DNA from: Paramecium sonneborni
Lineage: Eukaryota; Ciliophora; Oligohymenophorea; Peniculida; Parameciidae
Reading direction: 5' to 3'
NCBI GenBank assembly: GCA_905182985.1
Contig: CAJJDN010000054.1
Span: 62,001 to 126,000 of the forward strand
DNA length: 64,000 bases
The notes beneath the pieces were generated by a model. That model made no database searches. It had not been told where the DNA came from and saw only the letters and a program-made list of their open reading frames with translations. Positions 37,214 to 48,387 of the stretch are shown here, one piece after another. A program made the translations under genes and the position numbers. Numbering within the stretch: position 1 is the first letter of the stretch; the number at the start of each line of letters is the position of its first letter.

Positions 37214-37872
37214 TTTTTTACTATTTTTTATAAATTTTAATTTTGTTTCTGTATTAACAATTTTAAATGATGTTTTCTATCATCTTTTGGAAATTCCTTC
37301 AATACTAATGAATGTTTTATCAATGTTCCCATAAACTTTTACATTTCTGTAAAATATTCTTGTCTTAAATCTTTTTACTAAAAATCTTTCAGTAAAATTT
37401 AATTCAATTATTCTTAATCTTAAATCTCAAATGCTTTCTCATTAAACTCCCCATTTACCATTGACATTTCCATTTGCTTTTTTATTAATTTTAAATCTCA
37501 TACCCTTAAAAATAAATCAATTTTTTCCTTCTTTTTTTTCTATTTTTCTAATTATAAATATGCACCAAGTAACCAATAAAGCTTATAAATTTAACATTAT
37601 ATTCATACATTAAAAAATAAAGGTCTTGATTAACTGCATTTTTTCTTGAAAAAATCAAATAATTAAGCAATTTCAGTTTTGATTAACAATTAACAAAATT
37701 ATGGAGAATAGAATGAAATTATTTTATCTTCTAAATTTAGCATAATAGTGTATAATAAATTAAGTATGTCAGGTTATTCTCTATATTTAGAAATGTTTTG
37801 TAATAGCATCTCAGGTGTAAAATATTCAGAATCAAAGAAATTCTTTAAATTTTTGATTTTATCGGCATTCAT
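37214..37872 (-). pseudogene. 5' fragment of the PI4-kinase gene (duplicate)
   Basis: Identical to the first 659 bases of the PI4-kinase gene, including its first two introns, cut off at the N at 37213. It contains none of the catalytic domain. Almost certainly an assembly duplicate. Confidence 0.8.
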
Positions 37873-38338
37873 TTATATAAATATAAATTTAATGTAATAA
37901 TAAATTTTATATCATTCTTTAACAAGTTAAAATAATTTTCTTTTTATCTAGTAATAAACTATAACACATATAAAGAGAATTTATATTCCTAAAAGAGTGT
38001 AAAAATACCAGAATTTGATTTCAGTAACTTTTTATGCCTAATATAATCCAATAAGTTATTCTTCTTTATTGAAAATAGAAATAAATTGTCTCATAAATGG
38101 ATCTCCAAGAATATTTGTTGTTTTAGCTTAGCCTATACAAATTGAACATGATCCATTTGACAAATATCTCTTATAAGCAGTATCAGGTACTGTTACTTTT
38201 GCTCCTTGAAAGTAGAAAGTAAGATTAGGATATGTTTTGTTACAGTCGCAGTTTAATCCACAATTGATATAATCATAATAGATTTTCCAATAGACTTATT
38301 CTTCTAATAATAAGCAAGATGTTCCAGAATCAAAGATA
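37214..38338. repeat. Duplicated block B, copy 2
   Basis: Second copy of the block at 36088-37212. It runs without interruption into the remainder of the aspartyl protease gene. Confidence 0.9.
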
Positions 38339-39134
38339 CTACTATGATCTTTAAAATAAAGATAATCTTTATTGTTAATTTGAACTCCTAAGATTTATGT
38401 AGACTATATAAAGAAATAGGAATACCCATGATCTATCCATATTAGTTTGGATCCATATAGTTTAATTTAAGACAGATTCATTGAATTTACCATAAAGCAA
38501 TTATGAGGGTTAAGTAGTATTTGAAAATTAAAACCCAAATAGCGGAGACTATATTAATTAATTGGAATATGCTGATTCAAATATATTTTGATATTTATTC
38601 CAATTAGATAGACCCATAATACCAGAAGTCAATAATTACAGCTTGTATATTAATGTAATAATAATACATATAAATTAGATACTTAATCTGCTAATAGAAA
38701 AGATAGATTTGTATATATAGGTGTATCCGCAACAGAGATTAAATCTTATCCAAATTAGCCTGAACATTATCCTTATTCATAATTTTGAGTATAATTTTAA
38801 TTAAAGTTAATGTATGTCTAAGACATAAATGGTTTAAATCTATGAGCAATAGAACAATTATCACAAGTATAATTAGCTAACCATAATATCTTTATAATTT
38901 TGATATTTTTACACTTGAACCTGTATCTACAAGAACCTAAAAAACTTAGTTAGGTGTTCCAATTCTCAAATTCATAGCATAATAATCGCTGTAATAATAA
39001 TGTAAATTAATGCTTTGATTTTGAGTGATATAATTTTATTGAGCGACTTTTGTTAATTCAAATGTATGAGATGCTATTTGTGTTAAAGCTGAATGATAGC
39101 AAAATTAGACTATTATTAAATATTGCCATAACAT
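37912..39134 (-). CDS. Pepsin-family aspartyl protease, membrane-anchored
   Basis: 383 residues from the Met at 39134, three introns (38890-38912 and 38642-38667 ending AAG, 38404-38425 ending TAG). Both catalytic motifs are present: DTGSS at residue ~70 and FDSGTS in the second lobe. The flanking NLRIGTPNQVF and SGIMGLSNWNKY are typical of family A1. The N-terminus is a signal peptide (MLWQYLIIVQFCYHSA); near the C-terminus is a single hydrophobic segment (LLGIQILFICVIVYY) and a basic tail, so it is a type I membrane protease of the secretory or lysosomal route. An upstream in-frame ATG at 39170 was not used because it overlaps the stop of the neighbouring gene. The 3' half lies in duplicated block B. 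Confidence 0.92.
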
Positions 39135-39153
39135 ATTATATTTTATAATTAAT

Positions 39154-40081
39154 TCAATCATCTATTTCATTTAAATAATTAGATCTAGTTTCTACTTTAA
39201 TATCTTCTTTCTCTTAATCAATCACTTATATTGTCACTGAATCATTCATGAATGGCTAATTCTATACATATAATAATTACTTTAACTTATTTTAATTAGT
39301 TTCTTGCATTTTCTCTTTTCTACTAAATTTTCTTCTATAGTTTTGCTACTATTTATTTAGCATCTTAATCTCCCAATAATACTAATTTCTCACTATCTTT
39401 TAATGCTTCCTTCCATTTTCCTAACTCTTAAAGAACTGTTGATCTTCTAAGTAAAGATTTCTAGTGATTACTATTTAAACTTAATGCTTTATTACAATCA
39501 AATAAAGCTTAATTATAATCTAATAGTTTTAATTAACATTATGCTCTATTTGAATATATTATTACTAATTATTCCAATTCTTCTTCATTTAATGATTATT
39601 TCTAATTTAATTCTTCTATACATTCTGTATATTTTTAGATTGCCTTCTAAAATTCTTACTACTTAAATAATTCATTTGCTTATTCTTTATTCAAAATCAC
39701 TTAGGATTTAATTACATTTCTACCACCCTTTATTACTATCTTACTATTTGTATTTATTTATTAAGGTTTCTTATAAACATCCATTATTATTGCATCATCT
39801 GTCTCTTCTAATAATTTATCTACATCCACTTTATTCCATGCATCATAATAGTTTTAAACTGAATTTGTATCTCTTTTTAATTATTTCTTTAATATCTCAC
39901 ATTATTTCTCTTATTCAACCTTTCCTCTAATTGGTACTTAATTTTAATCTAAATCTATATTTTATTTCTTCTATGGCTTTTATTATGTGTTCACTTGTTC
40001 TTCCCAATCATACAGATCATGAATATATTCTTTTATTTCCAATGCATTATTTTTTATCTATTATTGAAGTTGAATTGACAT
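39154..40081 (-). CDS. TPR protein, RPAP3/SPAG1-like
   Basis: 300 residues, one 25-nt intron (39256-39280). The N-terminus (NNALEIKEYIHDLYDWEEQV) resembles the conserved start of RPAP3 and SPAG1. Residues ~130-240 form three tetratricopeptide repeats (ANELFKQQEFQKAIQKY, IYSNRAQCQLKLLDYNQALF, LRRSTVLQELGKWKEAL), which in this family hold HSP90/HSP70 tails. A charged tail follows. RPAP3 and SPAG1 act in R2TP-type complexes that assemble polymerases, snoRNPs and axonemal dynein; an assembly role in a ciliated cell is plausible but inferred. Its stop is only 20 bp from the start of the protease gene. Confidence 0.82.
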
Positions 40082-40384
40082 TATTTAATTATAAAATTAA
40101 ATATTATCTGTAATTATTACCTTTATTACGATCATCAGAAATAAATATTTAGTTCGTTCTATTTCAATTAAAAATACAAAACTGACCTGTCAATAGGTAT
40201 ATAATTTATTTCAATAAATATTATTCATAATACAAAAAATAGAGTAGATCGAAAATATTAATATAAATAAATTCCAATATTATGAATTAATGTGATAATG
40301 CTTTAATAATAACTAATTAAATAGAATCATGATAATTATAAAATATAAATTTGTTAATATACTATTTTATTAATGTAAACATGT
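40082..40384. other. Intergenic stretch
   Basis: Between the eL8 stop and the TPR gene start, both on the minus strand. Mostly A/T with an oligo of mixed bases around 40120-40200; no feature recognised. It should carry the TPR gene promoter. Confidence 0.45.
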
Positions 40385-41263
40385 TCATTAAGATGTCTTT
40401 TTCAATTCTTCCAACTCTAATGCCTTCTTTAATGCTTCTTATTAATGTCTTGACTTAATTCCAACTTATCCTCCTCCAATAGTTCTCAATAATTCATGAT
40501 TTTCATTATAATGTTATCTTAAATCTCTTGCCTTACTATATAAAAGAATGTTACTAAATTATCAAATTCGGCTTAATCTTCTTTTCTAACTTCGGTTAAG
40601 GCAACACAAGTAGCTGTTTTTTAATGAACCAAAGTTCCTAATCTTGCCTTATCTATTGATTTATGAAAATGTATTACTTTTGATAAAACAGAATGGAACT
40701 TCTTATCTTCTACATAATTATGGTAACCAAACGACTAATTCAATTGGATCAACATCATAAGCAATTACTACAAGTTTTGCTTTTTTAGTTTCAATAAGTG
40801 TAGTGACATGATTTAATCCAAATTTAAGGACTTAAACTTTTTTAGATTCTTATTTTTATGCTTGCACCTTTTATTCAGCTAATTTGGTTAATCTTTATTT
40901 TTTTTCAGTTTTAGTTTCTGGTGAATATTTCTTCAATAAAGCCAAAACTTTGGATGCTAAATAATAGTAAGATAAAAATTACATTGATTCTTATCTAGTG
41001 TTTTGCTGAATTAATGAATTGCAGCAGGTACTTTAATTCTTTGTAATAAAATCTTTTTTTATCTATGAAGTAAAATATATCTTGGCCATCTGACATATCT
41101 AGATAAATCTCTTTTTGGTTGAACATCATTTCCAATTCTAAAGTTCTTGGCTTCTTTAACAAATAGTGGATTCTTTTTTCTATCAGCTACTTTTTTTTAT
41201 AATTTCTTAGTTTTGCTAGTTTTAGGAGCTTTAGGCTAGAGATAAGTTTATATTAAATACCAT
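40385..41263 (-). CDS. RPL7A: 60S ribosomal protein eL8 (L7a)
   Basis: 259 residues, normal for the family. Four introns: 41236-41260 (directly after the ATG), 40957-40982, 40653-40677 and 40532-40554 (23 nt, ends AAG). Conserved blocks in order: [79 protein letters not shown], and [13 protein letters not shown] [12 protein letters not shown], the L7Ae RNA-binding fold. It ends with the basic GGGQVGIKSRHQQEALKKA tail. As in eL18, an intron right after the start codon separates Met from the rest. Confidence 0.96.
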
Positions 41264-41315
41264 TTAATATCTTTTTTAAATTAAATATAATTTATATATA
41301 GTATAATAAATTGTG

Positions 41316-41796
41316 TCATTTTCTTTTTTTGAGAATATAGAGTTCTTGATTATGCATTAATTTGAGATTATCAATCTCTTTTTAGAATTTAGATTATTAA
41401 TTTTATATAGTTTCTTATAATTATTAGATGACAGAGTTAAGTTCTTGTCTAAATATTTAATGTATATAGGATTACATTTCATTTTAATAGTTATTTTCTA
41501 ATTTATCATTTTGAAAATTCAAAATTTAAATTTCTGATGTTAAAGAATTAATCTTTTATGAAAATACTAGAGATTATTATTCATAATGATCTTATAATTC
41601 AAGTGATTAATGTTTCAAGGCTTCAATTTCTTGACGATATTGATTAATTTAAGCTTAAGAGTTGGCATCCAATAATTAATAATTGTCTAGAGTATTATTA
41701 TAAGGAATGTTAACTTGAAGTTTATTTATCAATTAAATCTTAGGCTTAAGCTTTAAGTTTAAAAAGTCTGGTGATATTATTTTCAAATGTTATCAT
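41316..41796 (-). CDS. Coiled-coil protein, 150 residues
   Basis: ATG at 41796, one 28-nt intron of the rarer GTT...TAG form (41687-41714), TGA at 41316. Nearly the whole protein is heptad-patterned helix (RQEIEALKHQSLELQDHYEQ, SEIQILNFQNDKLENNY). No other domain. Role unknown; small coiled-coil proteins in ciliates are often cytoskeletal. It lies 53 bp upstream of eL8 on the same strand. Confidence 0.65.
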
Positions 41797-41963
41797 TTTA
41801 TTATAATATAATTAATAATATATATAATATATATTAAGAAATAAAATCAATTTATATAAATAATAGATAATAATAAGCCTAGAAGTTCTCATTAATTATA
41901 AGATGATGAATAATTAATACAAAAAAATAATTCTGATTAACTACCTACTTACCTATTAAAAGA

Positions 41964-42265
41964 ATGCCAGAAAAGTTAGTTATAATTGCATATGAAAGAT
42001 TAGAAATAGTTAGAGAGAACTCTTTTAAGTCAGATTAATTAAATGAAGAAAAATTTAATTGTTATATATTATTTTAGGTATGAGAATTACTTAAAAATCT
42101 TGTAAACTTATAAGAATGAATGATTAGTAATCAACTTAAAAAGGGTTTACTTTTTAGATTCAAATAATTAATAGTTATTATGATGGTAAAATCACGCTAA
42201 CAATAGAAGATTATGAATAACTTGTCTTAACTTAAATAAGAAAACTAGGTATGAGTTTAGAATGA
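41964..42265 (+). CDS. Small uncharacterised protein, 94 residues (needs a 17-nt intron)
   Basis: The first exon (MPEKLVIIAYERLEIVREN) and the downstream frame (GFTFQIQIINSYYDGKITL, TIEDYEQLVLTQIRKLG) both look like real protein, but differ by two bases. The only GT...TAG between them is 17 nt (gttatatattattttag), giving 94 residues to TGA at 42263. If the short intron is not real, the second part could start at its own ATG (42077 region) as a ~60-residue protein. No family recognised. Confidence 0.45.
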
Positions 42266-42355
42266 TTTTATATGATTTTTGTATCATTTCTATATCATTA
42301 ATATTATTTTCTTAACTGTTTATATCAATTATTGAAACATATATATAGTATGAAT

Positions 42356-42613
42356 TCAAAGTAATAATTAAACTGCATTTATTATTGAAGGCCCTTCTAG
42401 ATAGCTATTTATATATTTGTTTAGTTTCAATTTCCTTTTTTATTGAAATTCTCTCATCTTTCGACATTCAACATATAATTCTTATTCAGAGTAATTACAT
42501 TCCTCTAAAAATTATCTCATCTCAAATTCTTTAAAGAAGTTCTCCAAATCTAACGATCTCTTTGTAATCTATTTATAACTAAACTCTGGTAAATTAGCTA
42601 TCTATATCGACAT
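42356..42613 (-). CDS. Small charged helical protein, 85 residues
   Basis: Intron-free from ATG at 42613 to TGA at 42356. Predicted largely helical and charged (KRSLDLENFFKEFEMRQFLE, ELYVECRKMREFQQKRKLK). No family recognised. Convergent with the small gene at 41964. Confidence 0.55.
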
Positions 42614-42790
42614 TTTTTTTAGATGTTTCTGTTAAAAATTTAATTATTAATATAACAATATTTTATTCATCTCATTATATATACTTTTAATTTAACAATT
42701 TATAATAATAATTCTATTATAGAACTAATTTAATGTATGAACAATTTACAATCCCAATTTCACTCTTTATTAAAAATATTCTATATTTAA

Positions 42791-43369
42791 ATGAAATTTA
42801 TTCAATTAATTTCAAATTCTATCAGTAAAGTATTTATTGGAATCATACAAAAAATTTTCAATAAAGCCCCTAAATAGGAAGAAGACATAAAAATAGATAA
42901 TTAAAATAATCCTCCTGATAATAAACAAAATGATGTTATTGATGAAGAATTATATTAATTAAGATTAAACTATATCAATAATAGAAAAGAATACTTACTG
43001 TAATTTGAAAAATAAGATAATTATAAGTGTTTATGCGGATTAACCATTTCTAATTAAGAATTATAAAACCATAAATAATGTCATGCCATTGTTGAATGCT
43101 TTATTTGCAAAAAAAGTATGATAGAACTTGTATATCTTTTTCATATCTAATAAGATCATAAAGAATAAATATGTTTGAATTGTGGTCAAATGAATTGTAA
43201 TTTTACAAATTAAAATCATAAATTAAGATGTTTTCAAGTTAATGAATTATAAATAGATGATGCTAAGATGTAATAATAGGATTCTTAAAAAAATGATGAA
43301 GAGTTTGATTAGTATGATTACCACACTTATTAAGAAGATTAAGAATATTAAGAAATTATAGAATATTGA
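42791..43369 (+). CDS. Zinc-finger protein with three Cys/His modules, 192 residues
   Basis: Intron-free. After a hydrophobic-leaning start (MKFIQLISNSISKVFIGII) and an acidic linker come three paired Cys/His modules: CLCGLTISNQELQNHKQCH, CFICKKSMIELVYLFHIQQDH (trim one end for spacing) and CLNCGQMNCNFTNQNHKLRC. The spacing CxC...HxxxCH and CxxC...HxxxxH resembles TRAF-type or C2HC zinc fingers, probably protein-binding. The C-terminus is very acidic with Tyr (EFDQYDYHTYQEDQEY). Partner and role unknown. Confidence 0.7.
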
Positions 43370-44640
43370 AATCTAAATTGAATATTTTTTAATATTATAA
43401 ATTTTAATCTTCCTAAATATTTTAATTGATAAATAATGACTTATTTAATTAGTATTAATTTATCCTAATGCTAAATGGCAAAAATTAAAAAGTTTATCCT
43501 TGAAATAATACACTATTTCCAAAAATATTAAAATCAAACAATATTTATATAAAAATTGAGATTATGAAGTTAAATTATACATTTAAATAACAAAAATGAA
43601 TTTAAATTAATATTATTATTATTTATTTGAAAATTTTATCCATTAAACCGAATTGGTTTTTGAAGTAATGGAAAATGAAAACTTTTAAATTAAATCAAGA
43701 AATACAACGTCAATCATAAAAAACACTAATTAAACTAGAATCAAATAAAATATTTATATGATATTAATAAAATGTTAAAAACCAAATATATTTAGATCTA
43801 AAGATACCAAATTAAATAATAATCTACCATTATATTAAATGATTACATCAATTATACTATTTAAATTAAGATCTAAAATAGATTGATAAATCTAAATTCT
43901 CCTCTATTTATCATAACTGCATCATTCACAATAAGATGGCCTATAATAAATTTATTTATTAATATAATATTCAAACTCTAATTAATTTTTAATAAGGCCA
44001 ATCAATATTCCAAACATCATAAATAATTGTACTGCTGCCAAATAACCCATTTTTCATAAAAATAAATATGGATTTTTCTATATAGGAAATCAGTTTTAAG
44101 ATTTTAAATATCCTCTATTTTACTATAACTATTTCTAAATAGAATGCCTTAAACAATCTTTTCAAATTTTGTTTAAGTAACTTAGATTTTAATCACAGTT
44201 ATGGCTTTTTTAATTATTTGTCTCAAAAATAAGTACAAACTCTCTTGTATATATGGATAAATAATATATAAGTAAAAAAATATTAAATTATTTTAGTGAA
44301 TTAAATATTATTTTATTGTCAAAACTAAACTAGTCTCATTTTTAAATTAAAATATTAAATTTCTGATAAATGAAGTAAAAATCTGTAATAAGTGAACTTT
44401 ATTATATTTTTTAATAAAAATAAAATTTGTTGTTATTTTTGCTGAACTTAAAAAAAAATTACTTGAAAAAATAGGAAGTAATTTTAAAGACAATGAAAAT
44501 AAACAGCAAAAGACTTAAGCAGGAAATATATCTTTTTATCTTATTTAACTTAAATTATAATAGTTATTGATTATTTAGTAATAAATGATTTTTAATATAT
44601 TTACCATTTATTATTATTTAATAATAACAAACTATAAGTA
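43370..44640. other. 1.3 kb without a supported gene; transporter-like relic on the minus strand
   Basis: No complete frame with start and stop stands out. On the minus strand around 44050-43920 a frame reads like a membrane transporter segment (GYLAAVQLFMMFGILIGLI) but meets a TGA soon after, and coding-like sequence goes on beyond it. No intron fits. Otherwise simple A/T-rich DNA. Could be a decayed gene; see the findings. Confidence 0.35.
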
Positions 44641-45491
44641 ATGCTCCAAAAGAAGTAACACTAAAAAACATAATCAACAGAGTTATCTAATCAAGCATTA
44701 ATGAATTATTTATCAACTCGAGAAGCTTTAAATGTTCGAAAGTCAAATTCTCCATAATTTTAATTGGAGTAAAAAGTATAAATTTGTGTACACAAATAAG
44801 AAATAAATTGGTCCTCAATAAAGTCCTTTGTTAAAATCAAATAGTTCTTAATCAAATCTAAAAATATTATAATAATAGTAATTAAACTTATAATGTAGGT
44901 AAAATTCAAGAAAAATTTAACAATAAAATGTGCTTAAATCGAGAGGATTAATATCACCTAAAATAGTTAGTTAAGAAAAAATAAATTAGAAAACATAAGT
45001 CTATAGTAATGGAAATCATATGAAAACACAACCTCAATCTCATTAAAATTCTTAATCTAAAATAAAATCTATAGACAATATATTGGATGAATATACAATT
45101 ACATGTACCGATATAATAATTATTCAAAGCAAAAAAATAACTATTTCATAAAGATATTTTGAAAACATTACCTTTTTCTAGTTCCAACAAAGCTGATTAA
45201 AATTTGAAATAAAAAGCTTAATAAGCAATATAGGAAATAAAATAAAAATAATCTTTGGATGTTTTATCTAGATTGAATTTTCAAAAGTCTTAGAGTATAT
45301 AGAGTGCAAAAAATTAATCACAATAAATTCCAATCTTAGCATAATAAGAAAATCAATTAAAAATTCATTAGAAATCAAATAGTGCTTTATTGATTGAAAC
45401 ATAAAAATTTTAAACTCATGCTAGTTTTTAACCTCTTATAGAATTTTCACCTGATAATAAAAAGCCTACAACCACCAGGTAAAATAATTGA
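44641..45491 (+). CDS. Gln/Ser-rich protein, 266 residues; may be the N-terminus of the next kinase
   Basis: ATG at 44641, two 25-nt introns both ending AAG (44776-44800, 45105-45129), TGA at 45489. The protein is low-complexity, rich in Gln, Ser and Lys, with a few conserved-looking pieces (SKIKSIDNILDEYTIT, KDILKTLPFSSSNKADQN). No domain. The TGA lies in a perfect 23-nt intron candidate (45479-45501). If that is spliced, the frame runs straight into the kinase ATG at 45560 and both would be one 770-residue kinase. The joined linker is odd (hydrophobic then Gln/Lys), so I keep them apart. Confidence 0.6.
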
Positions 45492-45559
45492 ATTAATATA
45501 GGAAATAATAATAAGATTTAATAACAATAATAATTTAGTATAAATAATTTAAATAAAAA

Positions 45560-47038
45560 ATGACAATTGATATCTCAACAAATAATATATCTTGGCTTTT
45601 AGAAACAGTTAGATAAGAGATAGTAAAAAGTTTGGGAAATTAATATTAACAAATAATTGGGATTAAAACTGGAAATAGTTAAATACCTGTAGATTATATT
45701 CTATCTAAGATTGAAAGACCTTTATCTCTATTATCAAATTGTTCTATATAACCTTTGATTATTGAACCATTTATGAATGTTGAATAAGATCTAAAATAAT
45801 CTCGAATTAGTTTGAAAGATTTTGAATTTATTAGATGTATTGGTGTTGGAGGATTCTCTAAAGTTTATTTAGTAAGAGAAAAAAAGACAGGTTTATTTTA
45901 TGCTATGAAACTTATTGAAAAGAAACCTATAATGTAATAAAATAAATAAAATATAATATAAAATGAAAGAGATATAATGTATAATTTGAATCATCCATTT
46001 ATTGTTAAAATGCAATATGCATTTGAATCTAGAAGATATTTAGTTTTCGTATTAGAATATTGTTCTGGAGGAGAATTATTTTATCTTTTAAGAAAAGTAT
46101 TTCTCTATTAATATAATTAGGTTAAAAGAATGAGTGAAGAAGAAGCATTTTTTTATTTTGCAGAAATCTGTTTGGGAATGAAGAACTTACATGATAATAA
46201 TATAATTTATAGAGATATCAAACCTGAAAATATTTTAATTGATTTTGATGGACATATTAGAATAGCTGATTTTGGTTTATCTAAACCTCATATGGAAAAT
46301 GAAGATGTAGCTTATTCATTTTGTGGATCTCCTGAATATATGGCCCCTGAAATGTTATTAAAATAAGGTCATACATTATAATTGGATCTTTATTGTTTAG
46401 GTGCTTTATTGTATGAATTAATAACTGGTTTACCACCTTTTTATTCAAGAAACACAGATGAAATATATTAAAGAATACTTAATTAAAAATTAAGTTTTCC
46501 ATCTTAATTACCAATGTCCTAACTTTTAAAAGATTTATTAGGTAATTTATTAGCAAAAACACCTAAAAAAAGAATAGATAATATTGATTCACTATTAAAA
46601 CATCCATGGATGACTTAATGGAGTGATAAAAATTTATATAAAGATTTCTTAATGAAAAAAATTGATCCTCCATTTCAACCTGATTATTTTTAATTTAATT
46701 TTGATGAAGAAGAATTTGGAAAAGGAGAAAATGAATTTTTATCTCAAATAAGACCACTATAATTAAATTTATTAGAAAATTTTCCTAAAGAAATATTTCT
46801 TAAAAATTTTTATTATAATCATAACGAATTCAATTTTGTTGAAAGCACTGGTGGTACAAAACTAAATGTTAAATTGCAAGAAGAATAACAATAATAAGGA
46901 ACTTAAAGATAAAAATCAAAGAGACTTAATACATTTGATGATGAAAATACAAATTATGTTAATGACTAAAAAGTTTTCATACTTAATTAATTAAGATTAT
47001 AAACGGAGAATGAAATATAAAAAAAATCTGCATTATGA
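45560..47038 (+). CDS. AGC-family serine/threonine protein kinase
   Basis: 484 residues, one 24-nt intron (46097-46120). Kinase motifs: GVGGFSKVYLV loop, YAMKLIEK (ATP Lys), LEYCSGGELF hinge, the AGC-type catalytic loop YRDIKPEN, ADFGLSK, and activation segment SFCGSPEYMAPE. The order and the YRD variant place it with AGC kinases (PKA/PKG/AKT-like). The PE-D/DLYCLG replaces the usual DWWSLG. The C-tail has DPPFQPD, as AGC tails do, but I see no clear hydrophobic FxxF motif at its end. No cyclic-nucleotide or lipid-binding domain precedes it unless the upstream gene belongs to it. Confidence 0.92.
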
Positions 47039-47099
47039 TTAATAAATTATAGATGTATTTTTTCTTATGCTTATTACTTTAATAAATGTACTTTCACAA

Positions 47100-47541
47100 T
47101 CATTATTATCTTCTTTATCCTCTTCTTGGTTATTTTTATTATTTTTCTTCGACAACTGGCTCATCAATGGGAATGTCAATTTCTAAACCAGCTTTTTCAA
47201 GCATTCTTTTAACATCTTGATCACCTCTAAGATTGTCAATATCAACAGATGATTTTTCAGGAACGTAATCCAATCTTCTTTCTCTTTCTTCTTCTTAAAT
47301 CTATAGTTTGAAATGAAATCATTACTTTGAGTGAGATACCCTTAACAGATCCTGTTTAAATTCTCTTCAAAAGATGTGTTGCAAATCCAGCAATTTTATT
47401 TCTCAATTTTTTTGATGGTACTTAACCAACTTCTGATAGGATCTTTTTATTGAAATGAAAATCTGAAGTGAGTTTCATATAGTATTTTTCAATTAAAACT
47501 TTTGCTGCCTTCTTAACTGTCTTATTTCTAACTCTTCCCAT
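47100..47541 (-). CDS. RPS17: 40S ribosomal protein eS17
   Basis: 138 residues, one 25-nt intron (47301-47325). Begins [20 protein letters not shown] and continues with [38 protein letters not shown] and [14 protein letters not shown], the eS17 family signature, with a Gln/Arg-rich tail. Small-subunit structural protein. Converges with the AGC kinase, 61 bp between the stops. Confidence 0.96.
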
Positions 47542-47774
47542 GAATGAATTTGAAAAAAATTTATATCTTTAATTTATGTAAAATAAATCACAGCATAACA
47601 ATAAAAATTCATTTAATACTTAATTCATTATTCTTTTTTACAATTTACTTTAAATTTATACATTATCATAATATCTAAACACTAAAAAACCATTTATTAG
47701 TTAAAGTGATAATATTTTTAATTTCTATATATTTATTAATGTTAATAGTACAAGTCAGAACACCTAAAATAAAA

Positions 47775-48296
47775 ATGGCAACACATCGTACATAAAATAG
47801 TTAGCCAATTATGCAAAATTATGGTAATTTAAATAGTTTTCATGAATTTTTTGTAAATCAATCAAGAAGTTTAAAAAAGGAAGAATGTACAAATGATAGT
47901 AGATATAAAACTGAAACAACTTAAATTGAATTAAAAGCTAATCATGCTCATAAAATATCAAATTAATCAACAACTATCAGTTTAACAAACAGCACTAGTT
48001 ATAATTAAAGATTATCGAAAAAAAATTAAAAATCTAACAGTAGTAATAAAATAATAGAAAAAATATTACCAAAATCTGTAAATCCTTTTTAAGAAGATGA
48101 TTGCACGGTCAACTAAAAATTATAATCTTAATTAAAGAAATTATTAATAAAAACAAAGGATATCATCAATTCTTATGAAATCAATTCAAAAAAATAATTG
48201 ATAACAGAATAATAATTAAATAAAGAAATTGCTTAACTAAAAAAGATAATAGAAAACCAACAAAAGTTACTAAAAAAAAATAATATTTAATATTGA
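47775..48296 (+). CDS. Low-complexity protein with C-terminal coiled coil, 173 residues
   Basis: Intron-free. The first 110 residues are Ser/Asn/Thr/Gln-rich and probably disordered. The last 60 form a Leu/Lys/Gln coiled coil (KLQSQLKKLLIKTKDIINSY, EQQLNKEIAQLKKIIENQQK). No domain recognised. Ends 91 bp before the next gene. Confidence 0.62.
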
Positions 48297-48387
48297 GAAT
48301 ACTAATTTGAGTAGGATTTTTCCCATATCTTACTAAATGATTTTTTTTATAAAAAAAGTTATATAAATTAATAAATTTACTTAAATA

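Noticed and set aside
39135..39170. Longer start for the aspartyl protease at 39170
   Set aside because: It would overlap the stop of the TPR gene and put twelve charged residues before the signal peptide.
39484..40113. Three plus-strand frames of about 60 codons
   Set aside because: All are antisense to the TPR gene at 39154-40081; hydrophobic composition is that of reverse-read A/T-rich coding DNA.
45479..45501. Annotating the upstream Gln/Ser-rich frame and the AGC kinase as one gene
   Set aside because: The joined linker looks unnatural and the kinase has its own ATG in good context; kept as two genes with the alternative noted.
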